From: Halanaerobium sp. MA284_MarDTE_T2
Lineage (GTDB): Bacteria > Bacillota > Halanaerobiia > Halanaerobiales > Halanaerobiaceae
Direction: 5' to 3'
Assembly (NCBI RefSeq): GCF_003337245.1
Contig: NZ_QPJE01000006.1
Location: 42,636-106,635, forward strand
Length of the DNA stretch: 64,000 bases
The notes beneath the pieces were generated by a model. The model saw only the letters and a list, made by a program, of their open reading frames with translations, searched no databases and had not been told where the DNA came from. Of this stretch, positions 18,015 through 26,910 are shown in pieces. Position numbers and translations under genes: made by a program. How positions within the stretch are numbered: position 1 is the first letter of the stretch; each line of letters starts with the position of its first letter.

Positions 18015-18920
18015 TTATCGATTAATTGAAAGTGCCATCCGGCGATAGGTATGTCTTTTTCCTCGAATTGTTTTAGATAAAGTTAAAATATTTTCAGGTA
18101 AAGCTATCCCTGCATATCCGGCATCTCCTATATGCTGAATATCAGCTCCTGCCATTTTACTCATCATAGCTATATCTCTTATTGTCTGCTGATCAGAACT
18201 TTCCTGTGAAGTTCCAATTGCAGTTAAAGCCAATTTACCACGATTATGAATCAATTGAATTATTTCTTTAAGGGAATTTAAATCAATTCCGGGAACTGTA
18301 CCGGGAGCAGGTAATAAAATTATATCTGTGCCTGCAGAAATTAAAGAATCTATATATTTAGCTGCTAAATAATCTTCATTTATACCTGACATATGCATTT
18401 TTCCAGCTGCTATAATTATTTGACCACCAAAATTTTCGTCAGCAGCTTTAACTGCTTCAATAATTGCCTGATTACTAACTCCAACTGAAGGATTTCCTGT
18501 AAAAGTTATCATATTAAAACCTGCTTTGACAGCCTTTTCTATATTATTTAAAGTTGCTTTGCGGCCAGAACTCAATTTTATAAAACGTTCAGATTGAAGT
18601 TCATCTGTACTAACCGGTTCTAGGTTAATTGCTAAAGGACGACCACATAATTTTTTTATTTCTTTAACTATCTCAAAAGCTGTCTCCTTTGCTATGTTTT
18701 TGAATTTTGCCTGTTCAAGATCAAATAAATTTAAAAGTAAAATATCAGCTCCAAAAGCAGCGGCTATTTCTGCATTGCTGACATCGCGAAAAAGAGATGT
18801 TTTACCAATTACTTCACTCAAAACAGTTCTCCCTTCAGAAAGTTTAATGCTTTCTAAAAGTTCTTCTGCATTATAGTTTAAAATCTCTTTAGGAGTAGAA
18901 CTCAACAGTCTCTTTAACAT
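18015..18920 (-). CDS. TIM-barrel protein in PTS operon (DUF7916-like)
   Basis: This 301-residue protein has an alternating alpha/beta pattern of a TIM barrel with motifs AAAFGADILLLNLFD, RPLAINLEPVS, ITFTGNPSVGVSN, IIIAAGKMHMSG and TDIILLPAPGTVPGID. Such proteins recur next to PTS genes, and are sometimes described as PEP-phosphonomutase-like, but no reaction is established to my knowledge. It may process the sugar brought in by the neighbouring PTS; that is inference from position only. No truncation is seen. Confidence 0.6.
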   Translation of the reverse strand: MLKRLLSSTPKEILNYNAEELLESIKLSEGRTVLSEVIGKTSLFRDVSNAEIAAAFGADILLLNLFDLEQAKFKNIAKETAFEIVKEIKKLCGRPLAINLEPVSTDELQSERFIKLSSGRKATLNNIEKAVKAGFNMITFTGNPSVGVSNQAIIEAVKAADENFGGQIIIAAGKMHMSGINEDYLAAKYIDSLISAGTDIILLPAPGTVPGIDLNSLKEIIQLIHNRGKLALTAIGTSQESSDQQTIRDIAMMSKMAGADIQHIGDAGYAGIALPENILTLSKTIRGKRHTYRRMALSINR

Positions 18921-18985
18921 TTTTAATCTCTCCTATCATTTTAATTCTAAAATTTTTAAAGATGGATATAGCCCCTAGTTTCGGT

Positions 18986-19021
18986 CATTTACACAACTTA
19001 TTATATAACTGCTAGTAAATG
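18986..19021. promoter_or_regulatory. inverted repeat upstream of the TIM-barrel gene
   Basis: CATTTAC (18986-18992) and GTAAATG (19015-19021) form an inverted repeat around a TATAAT-like sequence on the minus strand, about 65-100 bases before the start of the 18015-18920 gene. It could be an operator. The arms are short and AT-rich, so chance is possible. Confidence 0.3.
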
Positions 19022-19097
19022 TTTTTTTATCATTAATCTTAAAACAAATGACACTTTTTTTGAAAAAAAATTTTAATACTTATGTATTAACTCAAAT

Positions 19098-19130
19098 ATA
19101 AAAGGTAGGTAGGTCCTACCTCCCTTTTAT
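19098..19130 (-). terminator. terminator after the PTS permease gene
   Basis: AAAAGGGAGGTAGG and CCTACCTACCTTTT pair with one bulge on the minus strand and are followed by TTTTATATTT. It separates the permease gene from the TIM-barrel, EIIB and EIIA genes. Confidence 0.75.
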
Positions 19131-19137
19131 AGTCATA

Positions 19138-20565
19138 TTATCTGGATAGCTCTTTTTTTATTTTATCAGCAATTAATTCTGCTTTTGTTCCAACAACAAC
19201 CTGAGCATTGTTTTTATTTGCTTTTAATACCCCGGCAGCTCCCAGACTCCTAAGAGCATTTTCATCTATTTTATCCGAATCTTCTACTTCAAGTCGCAAA
19301 CGTGTAATACAGGATTCAACTTTATTAATATTATTTTTTCCACCAAGAGCTGCTACATATTTTGCAGCATCACTTTCTTCTTCTGCTGTTTCAGAAGAAG
19401 ATTTTTTCTTCTGTGATTCTGGCATAATATTCATTCCTGCACTGACTGCTGCTTCTTCTTCTAAACGCCCTGGTGTTGGAATATCAAATTTTTCTATCAC
19501 AAAGCGAAATAAAAAATAATAAACAACAAATGTAACTAGCCCAATAGGTATAATCAAAAATGGTTTTGTGGCAAGTCCATAATTTAAAAAGTAATCTATT
19601 GCCCCTGCCGAAAAGCCAAAACCATGTTTAATACCCAAAATATATGTTACAACAAGCAAACCTCCAGTTAAAAGTGCATGAATTACATATAAAACTGGTG
19701 CCAGGAACATAAAGCTGAATTCTATCGGTTCAGTTATACCTGTCAAAAAGGAAGTTAAAGCAACACTTAAAAAAATACCTGCAACTGCTTTTTTATTTTC
19801 CTCTTTAGCTGAATTATACATTGCTAGAGCAGCAGCTGGCAGTCCAAACATCATCATTGGGAAAAATCCAGCCATAAATATACCTGCAGATGGATCACCA
19901 GCAAAAAATCTTGATAAATCTCCTGTAACTACCTCTCCTGCAGCATTTGTAAATTCGCCAAATAAAAACCAGATAAAACTGTTCATTACATGATGTAAAC
20001 CAACCGGTATTAATAATCTATTTAGAAATCCATAAACTCCAACTCCAAGAGCTCCAGCATCAATAATCCACTGTCCAGCTGCCTGAATTGCCTCCTGTAT
20101 TGGCGGCCATATAAATCCAAATATACCAGCCAGTATAACACTGGCAGCTCCAGTTACAATTGGCACAAAACGGCGTCCGCCAAAAAATCCTAAAAAATCA
20201 GGTAGTTCAATATCATGAAAGCGATTATAAAGAGCTCCCGCCATCAATCCACCAATTATACCAGCTAAAACTCCCATATTAATATCAGAATTAATTGCCT
20301 GTGTACCTCTGGTTAACACAAAATATCCAACTGCACCTGCAAGTCCAGCAGCACCTGAACTGTCAAAAGCAATTCCTACAGCAACACCAATACCAAATAA
20401 TAAAGCAAGATTATCAAATATTGCTGAACCTGCTGCCATTACAAAAGGAATATCAAAGACATCTGGTGCTCCTAATCTTAAAAGAAGAGCTGCTGCCGGT
20501 AAAACTGCAATAGGCAGCATAAGTGATTTACCAATTCTCTGAAGCTGTGAAAAAAAATTTCTCAT
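19138..20565 (-). CDS. nagE: PTS permease EIICB, N-acetylglucosamine/glucose type
   Basis: This 475-residue membrane protein imports and phosphorylates a hexose or amino-sugar. The IIC domain (residues 1 to about 370) has around ten hydrophobic segments, LQRIGKSLMLPIAVLPAAALLL at the start, and the sugar-site region FLTGITEPIEFSFMFLAP. The linker is acidic and serine-rich; the IIB domain follows with the phosphocysteine in VESCITRLRLEVED. IIA is absent and probably supplied by crr. GlcNAc specificity is the best guess from the N-terminus. The LicT-type regulator lies 73 bases upstream. Confidence 0.87.
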   Translation of the reverse strand: MRNFFSQLQRIGKSLMLPIAVLPAAALLLRLGAPDVFDIPFVMAAGSAIFDNLALLFGIGVAVGIAFDSSGAAGLAGAVGYFVLTRGTQAINSDINMGVLAGIIGGLMAGALYNRFHDIELPDFLGFFGGRRFVPIVTGAASVILAGIFGFIWPPIQEAIQAAGQWIIDAGALGVGVYGFLNRLLIPVGLHHVMNSFIWFLFGEFTNAAGEVVTGDLSRFFAGDPSAGIFMAGFFPMMMFGLPAAALAMYNSAKEENKKAVAGIFLSVALTSFLTGITEPIEFSFMFLAPVLYVIHALLTGGLLVVTYILGIKHGFGFSAGAIDYFLNYGLATKPFLIIPIGLVTFVVYYFLFRFVIEKFDIPTPGRLEEEAAVSAGMNIMPESQKKKSSSETAEEESDAAKYVAALGGKNNINKVESCITRLRLEVEDSDKIDENALRSLGAAGVLKANKNNAQVVVGTKAELIADKIKKELSR

Positions 20566-20638
20566 TTTATTTTCCTCCTATCTATTAATGGTTTCCTGAC
20601 AGTTAGAAGAGATTAATCCCCCCTTTCCAATATTATAT

Positions 20639-21487
20639 TTATTTTCCAACCTGCAGCCTCTGCAGGTGTAAAGCAAGATAACCGACTTCATCTATGGGCA
20701 AAGATTTACCTGTACGCTTTTCAATAATTTCTGACAGATTTAATGCCAGCTGAAAACTCTGTACAAATTCTTCTTTAATTTTATCTATTAGAGGATTTTT
20801 AATGGTTTTTTTATTTTCAAGCCTCTGCAGTGAAAATCTTAAATGATTGATCAATCTCATATACGAAAGATCTTCTTTAGAAAAATCAATTTTCAGTTCT
20901 GCTTTTACACATTCGACCAGTTCCTTAATTAATGAGGTCTGTTTAACTGTTTTTGAAACATCTTTATTTAATCTTGCTGCATGAATATGCATCGCAATAA
21001 AACCAATCTCAGATTCTGGAATTTTAACATTTAATTTTGACTCAATAATTTTTTTTCCCTCTTCTGCTACCTGATATTCTTCAGTATAAAGTGCTTTTAT
21101 TTCTTCAATAAATGGATTGGCAACTTCCATATTATTAGCAATTCTTTCCACGGAAAAACCAATGTGGTCTGTTAGAGCTATATGTATATGAGGATTTAAC
21201 GAACCAAATTTATCTACAGCTAAATCAATAATTTCTTCACTTACACCTATAACAGAATCGTCAAGCTGATTAATTAATTGATGATATTTTTCTCTATCTC
21301 CACTTTTATATGCCAGAAAATATTTTTCTATTTCTCTGGCAGGAATTTCTACATTACTGCCAACTTTAGTATTAAAACCTATACCTTTACCTACTACTAC
21401 CACTTCTCGATTATCTTCTGAATTTATAGCCAGAATAACATTGTTATTATAAATTTTCTCTATTCGAAAACTATATTTAGCTGCCAA
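20639..21487 (-). CDS. BglG/LicT-family transcription antiterminator
   Basis: This 282-residue regulator has an N-terminal RNA-binding CAT domain (residues 1-55, with ILAINSEDNREVVVVGKGIGFN), then two PRD domains whose conserved histidines (ALTDHIGFSVER, FIAMHIHAARLN, RLINHLRFSLQR, YLALHLQRL) are phosphorylated by the PTS. When sugar is present it binds the RAT RNA and stops termination. Its own leader contains a RAT and terminator (21697-21767), so it controls its own transcript and the PTS gene downstream. Confidence 0.95.
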   Translation of the reverse strand: MAAKYSFRIEKIYNNNVILAINSEDNREVVVVGKGIGFNTKVGSNVEIPAREIEKYFLAYKSGDREKYHQLINQLDDSVIGVSEEIIDLAVDKFGSLNPHIHIALTDHIGFSVERIANNMEVANPFIEEIKALYTEEYQVAEEGKKIIESKLNVKIPESEIGFIAMHIHAARLNKDVSKTVKQTSLIKELVECVKAELKIDFSKEDLSYMRLINHLRFSLQRLENKKTIKNPLIDKIKEEFVQSFQLALNLSEIIEKRTGKSLPIDEVGYLALHLQRLQVGK

Positions 21488-21535
21488 TTCTCTCCTCCCT
21501 TCAGTAACTTTTGATCAATAATTAAATTTTAAAAG

Positions 21536-21636
21536 ACAAAATATCCTTAGAAATTCTTTATTACAGTAAGGTTAAATTTTGTTGATAGCGGAAATTATGG
21601 ATCTATAAATTTTATCCACAATAAATCATCCAGTAT
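21536..21636. repeat. 101-bp intergenic repeat family B, copy 2
   Basis: This aligns without gaps to 7190-7290 in the same orientation. It includes TTATCCACA (21612-21620), another match to TTATNCACA. It lies inside the untranslated leader of the antiterminator gene, after the RAT-terminator, so it is transcribed. No frame or known RNA family is seen. Confidence 0.75.
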
Positions 21637-21696
21637 CATTTCCTGGTATTATATACTGTTGATAGATAAGAAAAAAGGACTTTTCCCATAGACATT

Positions 21697-21743
21697 AATA
21701 AAACCAGGATTAAGGATGATATAACTATCCCAAATCCTGGTTT
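21697..21743 (-). terminator. conditional terminator controlled by the RAT
   Basis: ACCAGGATT and AATCCTGGT pair on the minus strand and are followed by TTTTATT. The 5' arm overlaps the 3' end of the RAT hairpin, so the two structures exclude each other. Confidence 0.8.
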
Positions 21744-21767
21744 ATGCCTGCCAAACAGTAACACACC
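21739..21767 (-). promoter_or_regulatory. ribonucleic antiterminator (RAT) site
   Basis: The minus-strand sequence GGTGTGTTACTG, then GGCAGGCATAAACC, closely follows the LicT/SacY target (GGATTGTTACTG and GCAGGCAAAACC). Binding by the neighbouring antiterminator would stabilise this hairpin and block the terminator. Confidence 0.85.
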
Positions 21768-21811
21768 AATTAACTCACTATCTACTTATCTGAATATTCA
21801 ATTCTATTTTT

Positions 21812-21840
21812 ATTATACTCAATTAAAATAATTTTGTCAA
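21812..21840 (-). promoter_or_regulatory. strong sigma-A promoter for the PTS regulator operon
   Basis: Perfect TTGACA (21835-21840) and TATAAT (21812-21817) with a 17-base spacer on the minus strand. A consensus promoter followed by a conditional terminator is the usual arrangement for antitermination. Confidence 0.9.
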
Positions 21841-21909
21841 GAATTTTGAGTTTTTATAAAATTCCATAATTGATTATATTTTATAGAACCCTTTCTCAAA
21901 TAATCTATA

Positions 21910-23631
21910 TTAGTTTTTTGGTCTTGCTTTGTATTTTGTATGCAGCAGGTGATGAGATTCTCCACTGAGTGGTTCTCCCAAAAATTCTTCATATAATTTG
22001 ATTATCTGTGGATTTTCGTGTGATTTTCTAATTTCATTGCTGACATCTATATTACTTAAACCAGCAGCTCTTTTATCTTTTTTCTCATTTGTTGCAGGAC
22101 GAGGCTGACCCCCTCCACCAACACATCCGTGTGGACAGGCCATAATTTCTATAAAATCATAATCAGATTCACCTGCTCTGACTTTATTAAGCAGTTTTTC
22201 TGCATTGGCCAATCCATTAGCAATGCCAACTTTTATTTTTCTATCTCCTATCTCCAGCTCTGCAGAATTTATACCTCTAAAGCCAAGATTCAATCTTTCA
22301 AGAGGTTCACCTGTCAATTTTTCTTTAACAGTTCTTACAGCTGCCTCAGTAACTCCACCTGTCGTACCAAAAATAGTACCTGCCCCACTAGACTCTCCCA
22401 TCAGTTCATCAAATTCTTCATCAGGCAGTGAATTAAAATCTATTCCTATTTCTTTAATCATTCTTGCAAGTTCTCTAGTTGTTAAAACTGCATCTGTATC
22501 TTTAAATCGGCTTGCATTGATCTCATCTCTGTCTTTTTCGAATTTTTTAGCTGTACAGGGCATTACTGCCACTGTATATATATCTTCTGCATCAATTCCA
22601 CTCTGCTGAGAGTAATAAGTTTTGCTAAGAGCAGAAAACATCTGCATAGGTGATTTAGCTGTTGAGAGATGATTAAGCAGATCCGGAAAGTTGTGTTCTG
22701 CATATTTTACCCAACCCGGACAGCAGGAAGTAATATGTGGCAGTTTTTTATTTCCTTTCAATCTCTTTAAAAACTCATTACCCTCTTCTAAAATCGTCAG
22801 ATCAGCTGCAAAGTCAGTTGAAAATACTTTATCAAACCCTATTCTGTGCAGTGCAGCTACAAGTTGACCTGTAACAACTGTTCCAGCATCCATGCCAAAT
22901 TCTTCTCCAATTGTCGCCTGGATGGATGGTGCAGTCTGTACAACAACATGTTTTTTATCATCTTCCAGTGCAGACCAAACTTTTTCGATTTCGCTCATTT
23001 CTGTTAGTGCTCCAACAGGGCATACTGTAGCACACTGACCACAGTTAGCACAATTTATTTCTGCCTGAGGCAGGTCAAATGCTGTTGTAACAATAGAATC
23101 AAATCCTCTCTGTGTAAATTGAAGTGCAGAAACGCCCTGTATTTCTTCACAGATTCTGACACAGCGGCCACAAAGTATACATTTATTTGGATCTCTTTTT
23201 AGAGCCGGTCCAACCGTATTAAGTGGTAGTTCTCTTCTATCACCTTCATATTTTTCTACATCTTCTTTCTGTATTCCAAGCTTATAAGTTATATCCTGAA
23301 GTTCACAGTGCCTATTTCGGTCACATCCCAGACAATCATTGGGGTGATTTGCCAGCAGCAGTTCAACATTTTTTCTTCGGGCCTTTCTCGCCTTCATACT
23401 TCTTGTGCTAATCTTCATCCCATCACCAACTGGGGTGGCACATGAAGCAAGTAGTCTGCCGCTTTCCAGATCTTCTACAACACATACTCTGCAGGCTCCG
23501 TGCAGGCTGAGATCCGGGTGATAGCACAAATAAGGAATATCTATTCCTATTTCTCTGGCAGCTTCAAGTATTGACTGATCTGATTTTGCCTCAATCGTCT
23601 GACCATCTATAGTTAAATTTATTTTACTCAT
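21910..23631 (-). CDS. hydA: [FeFe] hydrogenase catalytic subunit of a NAD-linked complex
   Basis: This 573-residue subunit makes H2. In order it has an N-terminal [2Fe-2S] domain (CYHPDLSLHGACRVC), a His-Cys3 cluster (HPNDCLGCDRNRHC), two [4Fe-4S] clusters (CILCGRCVRIC and CANCGQCATVC), and the H-cluster motifs TSCCPGW, MPCTAKKFE and MACPHGCVGGGGQP. All H-cluster cysteines are present. With the NuoF- and NuoE-like genes in the operon it should form a soluble trimeric NAD(H)-dependent, possibly ferredoxin-bifurcating hydrogenase. It is the last gene of the operon that starts at 30146. Confidence 0.97.
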   Translation of the reverse strand: MSKINLTIDGQTIEAKSDQSILEAAREIGIDIPYLCYHPDLSLHGACRVCVVEDLESGRLLASCATPVGDGMKISTRSMKARKARRKNVELLLANHPNDCLGCDRNRHCELQDITYKLGIQKEDVEKYEGDRRELPLNTVGPALKRDPNKCILCGRCVRICEEIQGVSALQFTQRGFDSIVTTAFDLPQAEINCANCGQCATVCPVGALTEMSEIEKVWSALEDDKKHVVVQTAPSIQATIGEEFGMDAGTVVTGQLVAALHRIGFDKVFSTDFAADLTILEEGNEFLKRLKGNKKLPHITSCCPGWVKYAEHNFPDLLNHLSTAKSPMQMFSALSKTYYSQQSGIDAEDIYTVAVMPCTAKKFEKDRDEINASRFKDTDAVLTTRELARMIKEIGIDFNSLPDEEFDELMGESSGAGTIFGTTGGVTEAAVRTVKEKLTGEPLERLNLGFRGINSAELEIGDRKIKVGIANGLANAEKLLNKVRAGESDYDFIEIMACPHGCVGGGGQPRPATNEKKDKRAAGLSNIDVSNEIRKSHENPQIIKLYEEFLGEPLSGESHHLLHTKYKARPKN

Positions 23632-23655
23632 TTTTAAACCTCCTATATTTCCAGA

Positions 23656-25458
23656 TTAACCCTGGGAGATAGCGTCAACAGGACACCTATCAGCACATGC
23701 TCCACAGGAAATACATGTTTCTGCATCTATTACATAAGTTTCTTTCGGCTTACCAGAAATCGCATCAACAGGACAAACTTTAACACATTGTCCACAGCCC
23801 ACACAGGATGATTCATCAATCACATATGCAGCTGCAAGTTCTTTACATACACCGGCAGGACACTTGTTTTCATATATATGTGCTTCATATTCATTTCTAA
23901 AATAATGTATTGTACTTAAAACTGGATTTGGTGCTGTCTGGCCCAGACCACATAAAGCTGTATCTTTAATATGCTGGCCTAAGTCTTCCAGAAGTTCAAT
24001 ATCTCCCTCTTCACCTTCACCCTCACAGATGCGGTTTAAGATTTCCAGCATTCTTTTTGTACCTTCACGACAGGGAGTACATTTTCCACATGATTCGCTC
24101 TGAGTAAAGTTTAGAAAAAATCTGGCTACATCTACCATACATGTTCCTTCATCCATTACAACCATACCACCTGATCCCATCATTGCTCCAACTTCCAGCA
24201 GAGAATCATAATCTATCGGTAAATCAAGATATTCCTCCGGTATACATCCACCAGAAGGTCCACCTGTCTGTACAGCTTTATATTTTTTACCTTCCTGCAG
24301 TCCACCACCAATATCAAATATTACTTCTCTTAAAGTCGTACCCATCGGTACTTCTACTAAGCCAGTATTATTTATTTTACCGGTCAGTGCAAAAACCTTT
24401 GTTCCTTTACTTCCTTCAGTACCAATGGAAGAAAAGGCTTCAGAACCTTCTTTTATGATATATGGAATATTACCTAGTGTTTCCACATTATTTATATTGG
24501 TTGGTTTACCCCACAGTCCACTTACTGCCGGATAAGGAGGCCTGGGACGAGGCATGCCTCTTTTGCCTTCTATTGAAGCCATAAGAGCTGTTTCCTCACC
24601 ACATACAAATGCTCCAGCTCCTTTTTTAATATGAAGTTTAAAGTTAAATCCACTTCCGAATATATCTTCACCAAGCAGGCCGTATTCTTCAGCCTGTTTG
24701 ATAGCTTTTTCCAGTCTTCTTATTGCCAGTGGATATTCTGCTCTTACATATACATACCCTTCATCTGCTCCAATTGCATAAGCAGCAGTCATCATTCCTT
24801 CAATAACTCTGTGGGGGTCTCCTTCCAGCAGACTTCTATCCATAAATGCTCCTGGATCACCTTCATCAGCATTACAGATTACATATTTTTTTTCACTATC
24901 AGAATTTCTTGCAAACTGCCATTTTAATCCTGTGGGGAAACCTCCACCCCCACGGCCCCTAAGTCCTGCTTTCTTAACTTCATCTATAACCTCCTGTGGA
25001 GTCATTTTGGTTAATGCTTTACCGACTGCTTCATATCCGCCTAAAGCAATATATTCGTTTATATCTTCGGGATCTATGCGGCCGCAGTTGGCAAGAACTA
25101 TTCTTTTCTGCTTTTTATAAAAATCTATATCACTATATGAAGGAATATTTTCTTCAGTAAAAGGTTCTTTAAAAAGCAGCCTATCCACGATTCTTCCTTT
25201 AAGAAGATGTTCTTCTACTATTTCGGCAACATCTTCTGATTCTACCTGACAGTAAAATACACCTTCAGGATAGACAATCATAATAGGTCCTTTTTCACAG
25301 AAACCGTGACATCCTGTTTCTACAATCTTAATTTCATCACTGAGATCTTTTGCAGCTAACTCATCTTCAAGAGCCATTTTTATATTTTTTGACCCAGAAG
25401 AAACACAACCAGTACCTGTACAGACCAAAACATGGGAACGGTAAATTGTTTCTTTCAT
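23656..25458 (-). CDS. hydB: NAD-binding flavoprotein subunit of the hydrogenase (NuoF-like)
   Basis: This 600-residue subunit carries FMN and the NAD site. It has a thioredoxin-like [2Fe-2S] N-terminus (CTGTGCVSSGS, ETGCHGFCEKGP), the NADH/FMN motif GLRGRGGGGFPTGLKW near residue 170, the SCGKCTPCREG cluster near 470, and two C-terminal [4Fe-4S] motifs (CVGCGQCVKVCP, CISCGACADRCP). That extra ferredoxin tail is typical of HydB/HndC rather than of complex I NuoF. It lies directly upstream of hydA. Confidence 0.96.
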   Translation of the reverse strand: MKETIYRSHVLVCTGTGCVSSGSKNIKMALEDELAAKDLSDEIKIVETGCHGFCEKGPIMIVYPEGVFYCQVESEDVAEIVEEHLLKGRIVDRLLFKEPFTEENIPSYSDIDFYKKQKRIVLANCGRIDPEDINEYIALGGYEAVGKALTKMTPQEVIDEVKKAGLRGRGGGGFPTGLKWQFARNSDSEKKYVICNADEGDPGAFMDRSLLEGDPHRVIEGMMTAAYAIGADEGYVYVRAEYPLAIRRLEKAIKQAEEYGLLGEDIFGSGFNFKLHIKKGAGAFVCGEETALMASIEGKRGMPRPRPPYPAVSGLWGKPTNINNVETLGNIPYIIKEGSEAFSSIGTEGSKGTKVFALTGKINNTGLVEVPMGTTLREVIFDIGGGLQEGKKYKAVQTGGPSGGCIPEEYLDLPIDYDSLLEVGAMMGSGGMVVMDEGTCMVDVARFFLNFTQSESCGKCTPCREGTKRMLEILNRICEGEGEEGDIELLEDLGQHIKDTALCGLGQTAPNPVLSTIHYFRNEYEAHIYENKCPAGVCKELAAAYVIDESSCVGCGQCVKVCPVDAISGKPKETYVIDAETCISCGACADRCPVDAISQG

Positions 25459-25482
25459 TAATCGATGCCTCCTTTTCTATAT

Positions 25483-25848
25483 TTAATCTTCGTGTTTTGC
25501 TATTACAAGATCTTTAACAATATTTCCGTTAATAACGTGTTCCGCAATTATTTTTTTTACATCATCGGTACTTAAATTACCATAGGTAATTCTTTTTTTA
25601 CCGGGCATTTTTACATCTATAAGCGGTTCTTTTTCGCACATACCTATACATCCTGTTTGAGTCACTCTTAAATCAATATTTCTTCTGTCTACTTCTTCCA
25701 GTATTGCTTTTAGAATATCTCTTGCTCCTGCTGCTATTCCACATGTTCCCATGCCAACTATAATTTCAGGTTTTGTACTCTGATCTCTCATTTCCATTTC
25801 TTTTTGCACTTTATTTCTTAATTCTTTTAATTCTTTTAAAGATTTCAA
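25483..25848 (-). CDS. thioredoxin-like [2Fe-2S] ferredoxin of the hydrogenase operon
   Basis: This 121-residue protein has the four-cysteine pattern of thioredoxin-like [2Fe-2S] proteins (MGTCGIAAGA and QTGCIGMCEKEP), as in HndB. It may be an accessory electron carrier for the complex. The frame is open to 25878, but that would overlap the previous gene; a TTG at 25848 follows GGAGGTG by nine bases and starts MKSLKELKELRNK, so I use it. The N-terminus is a charged helix. Confidence 0.85.
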   Translation of the reverse strand: MKSLKELKELRNKVQKEMEMRDQSTKPEIIVGMGTCGIAAGARDILKAILEEVDRRNIDLRVTQTGCIGMCEKEPLIDVKMPGKKRITYGNLSTDDVKKIIAEHVINGNIVKDLVIAKHED

Positions 25849-25849
25849 C

Positions 25850-26404
25850 TTAATTTTCACCTCCATATATTTCAGCAAAGCTATCTTTTAGATAATTTTT
25901 TATCCAACTTATTATTTCTTTTGATTGAATAGAAATACCATCCAATTCTTTTTTTACTTCTCTGCTGTCAAAACAAAATTCTCTATTTTTAAATTTATGC
26001 CTGTAAATTAAATCGATAGAATCTCCATTTACTGCTATAAAAGAAATTATTGTGGTAATAATATCTCCCAGTGGAGCTCTATCAATATGATTATAGGGAA
26101 ATTCCACCATTACTTCGGTACCTTTTCCTTTTTCTGATTTAATATAAAAATTTCCACCACATCTTTCAGCAGCTTGTTTAAACAGCGATAGGCCCAGACC
26201 AACTTCTCTGGTTGTGCGCGTGGTAACAAATGGATTAGTAATATCTTCTAATTTATCTTCATCTATACCTGAACCATTGTCTTTTAAAAAAATTTTTAAA
26301 CTATCCTGTTCGGGCTGTTCAAAAATTTTGAGTTTTATTAAATCTGCTCCCGCTTCACGAGAATTCTCAATGATATCCAGGATATGAAGTGTTAATTCCC
26401 TCAT
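25850..26404 (-). CDS. GHKL ATPase-domain protein of the hydrogenase operon
   Basis: This 184-residue protein is almost entirely a histidine-kinase-type ATP-binding domain: N-box DIIENSREAGAD, G1 KDNGSGIDED, and G2 REVGLGLSLFKQAAER. There is no phosphoacceptor histidine, sensor or membrane segment. It resembles anti-sigma-type kinases or orphan GHKL proteins found in clostridial hydrogenase operons. Its target is unknown; the other GHKL gene (29313-29747) in the operon suggests a shared signalling function. Confidence 0.8.
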   Translation of the reverse strand: MRELTLHILDIIENSREAGADLIKLKIFEQPEQDSLKIFLKDNGSGIDEDKLEDITNPFVTTRTTREVGLGLSLFKQAAERCGGNFYIKSEKGKGTEVMVEFPYNHIDRAPLGDIITTIISFIAVNGDSIDLIYRHKFKNREFCFDSREVKKELDGISIQSKEIISWIKNYLKDSFAEIYGGEN

Positions 26405-26405
26405 T

Positions 26406-26888
26406 TTAGCTGTATTTAGCCAGTATTTCCGGAATTTTTTCCGGAGTCAGCCGACCGTGAGTGTTATCATTAACCATCATTACCGGAGCCAGTCCACATG
26501 CACCTACACAGGCTACAGATTCCAGAGTAAATTTAAGATCTTCCGTTGTTTCTCCACTATCAACATTCAGTTCATCTTTAAGTGCCTCTAAAACTTTGTC
26601 ACCACCCCTAACATGACAAGCTGTACCCATACAGACACGGATAATATTTTTTCCTCTGGGTTCCTGATGAAACTGACTGTAAAAAGTTACTACTCCATAA
26701 ACCTGACTTAAGGAAAGATCGAGTCCACTTGCTACTTCTTTTAAGACTTCTTCTGGCAGGTAGCCGTATTCTTCCTGGGCTTCCTGAAGAACTGGAATTA
26801 AATAGTGCTCTTTTTTTTCATAACGCTCTAAAATTTTTCTAACAGGTGTCAGATATTTTTCTAATTTTTCTTCTTTAATTTCTGCCAT
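26406..26888 (-). CDS. hydC: hydrogenase [2Fe-2S] subunit, NuoE-like
   Basis: This 160-residue subunit carries a thioredoxin-fold [2Fe-2S] cluster with cysteines in RVCMGTACHVRGG and SVACVGACGLAPVM. The N-terminal helix bundle (YLPEEVLKEVASGLDLSLSQVYGVVTFYSQF) is typical. It is the third subunit of the HydABC-type complex. Its stop is next to the ATG of the GHKL gene. Confidence 0.95.
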   Translation of the reverse strand: MAEIKEEKLEKYLTPVRKILERYEKKEHYLIPVLQEAQEEYGYLPEEVLKEVASGLDLSLSQVYGVVTFYSQFHQEPRGKNIIRVCMGTACHVRGGDKVLEALKDELNVDSGETTEDLKFTLESVACVGACGLAPVMMVNDNTHGRLTPEKIPEILAKYS

Positions 26889-26910
26889 AATATAAACCTC
26901 CTAAGTTTAA

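Noticed and set aside
21850..21909. AT-only hairpin (TATAAAAT/ATTTTATA) downstream of hydA as terminator
   Set aside because: The stem is too weak and the T run poor; no confident terminator call is possible.
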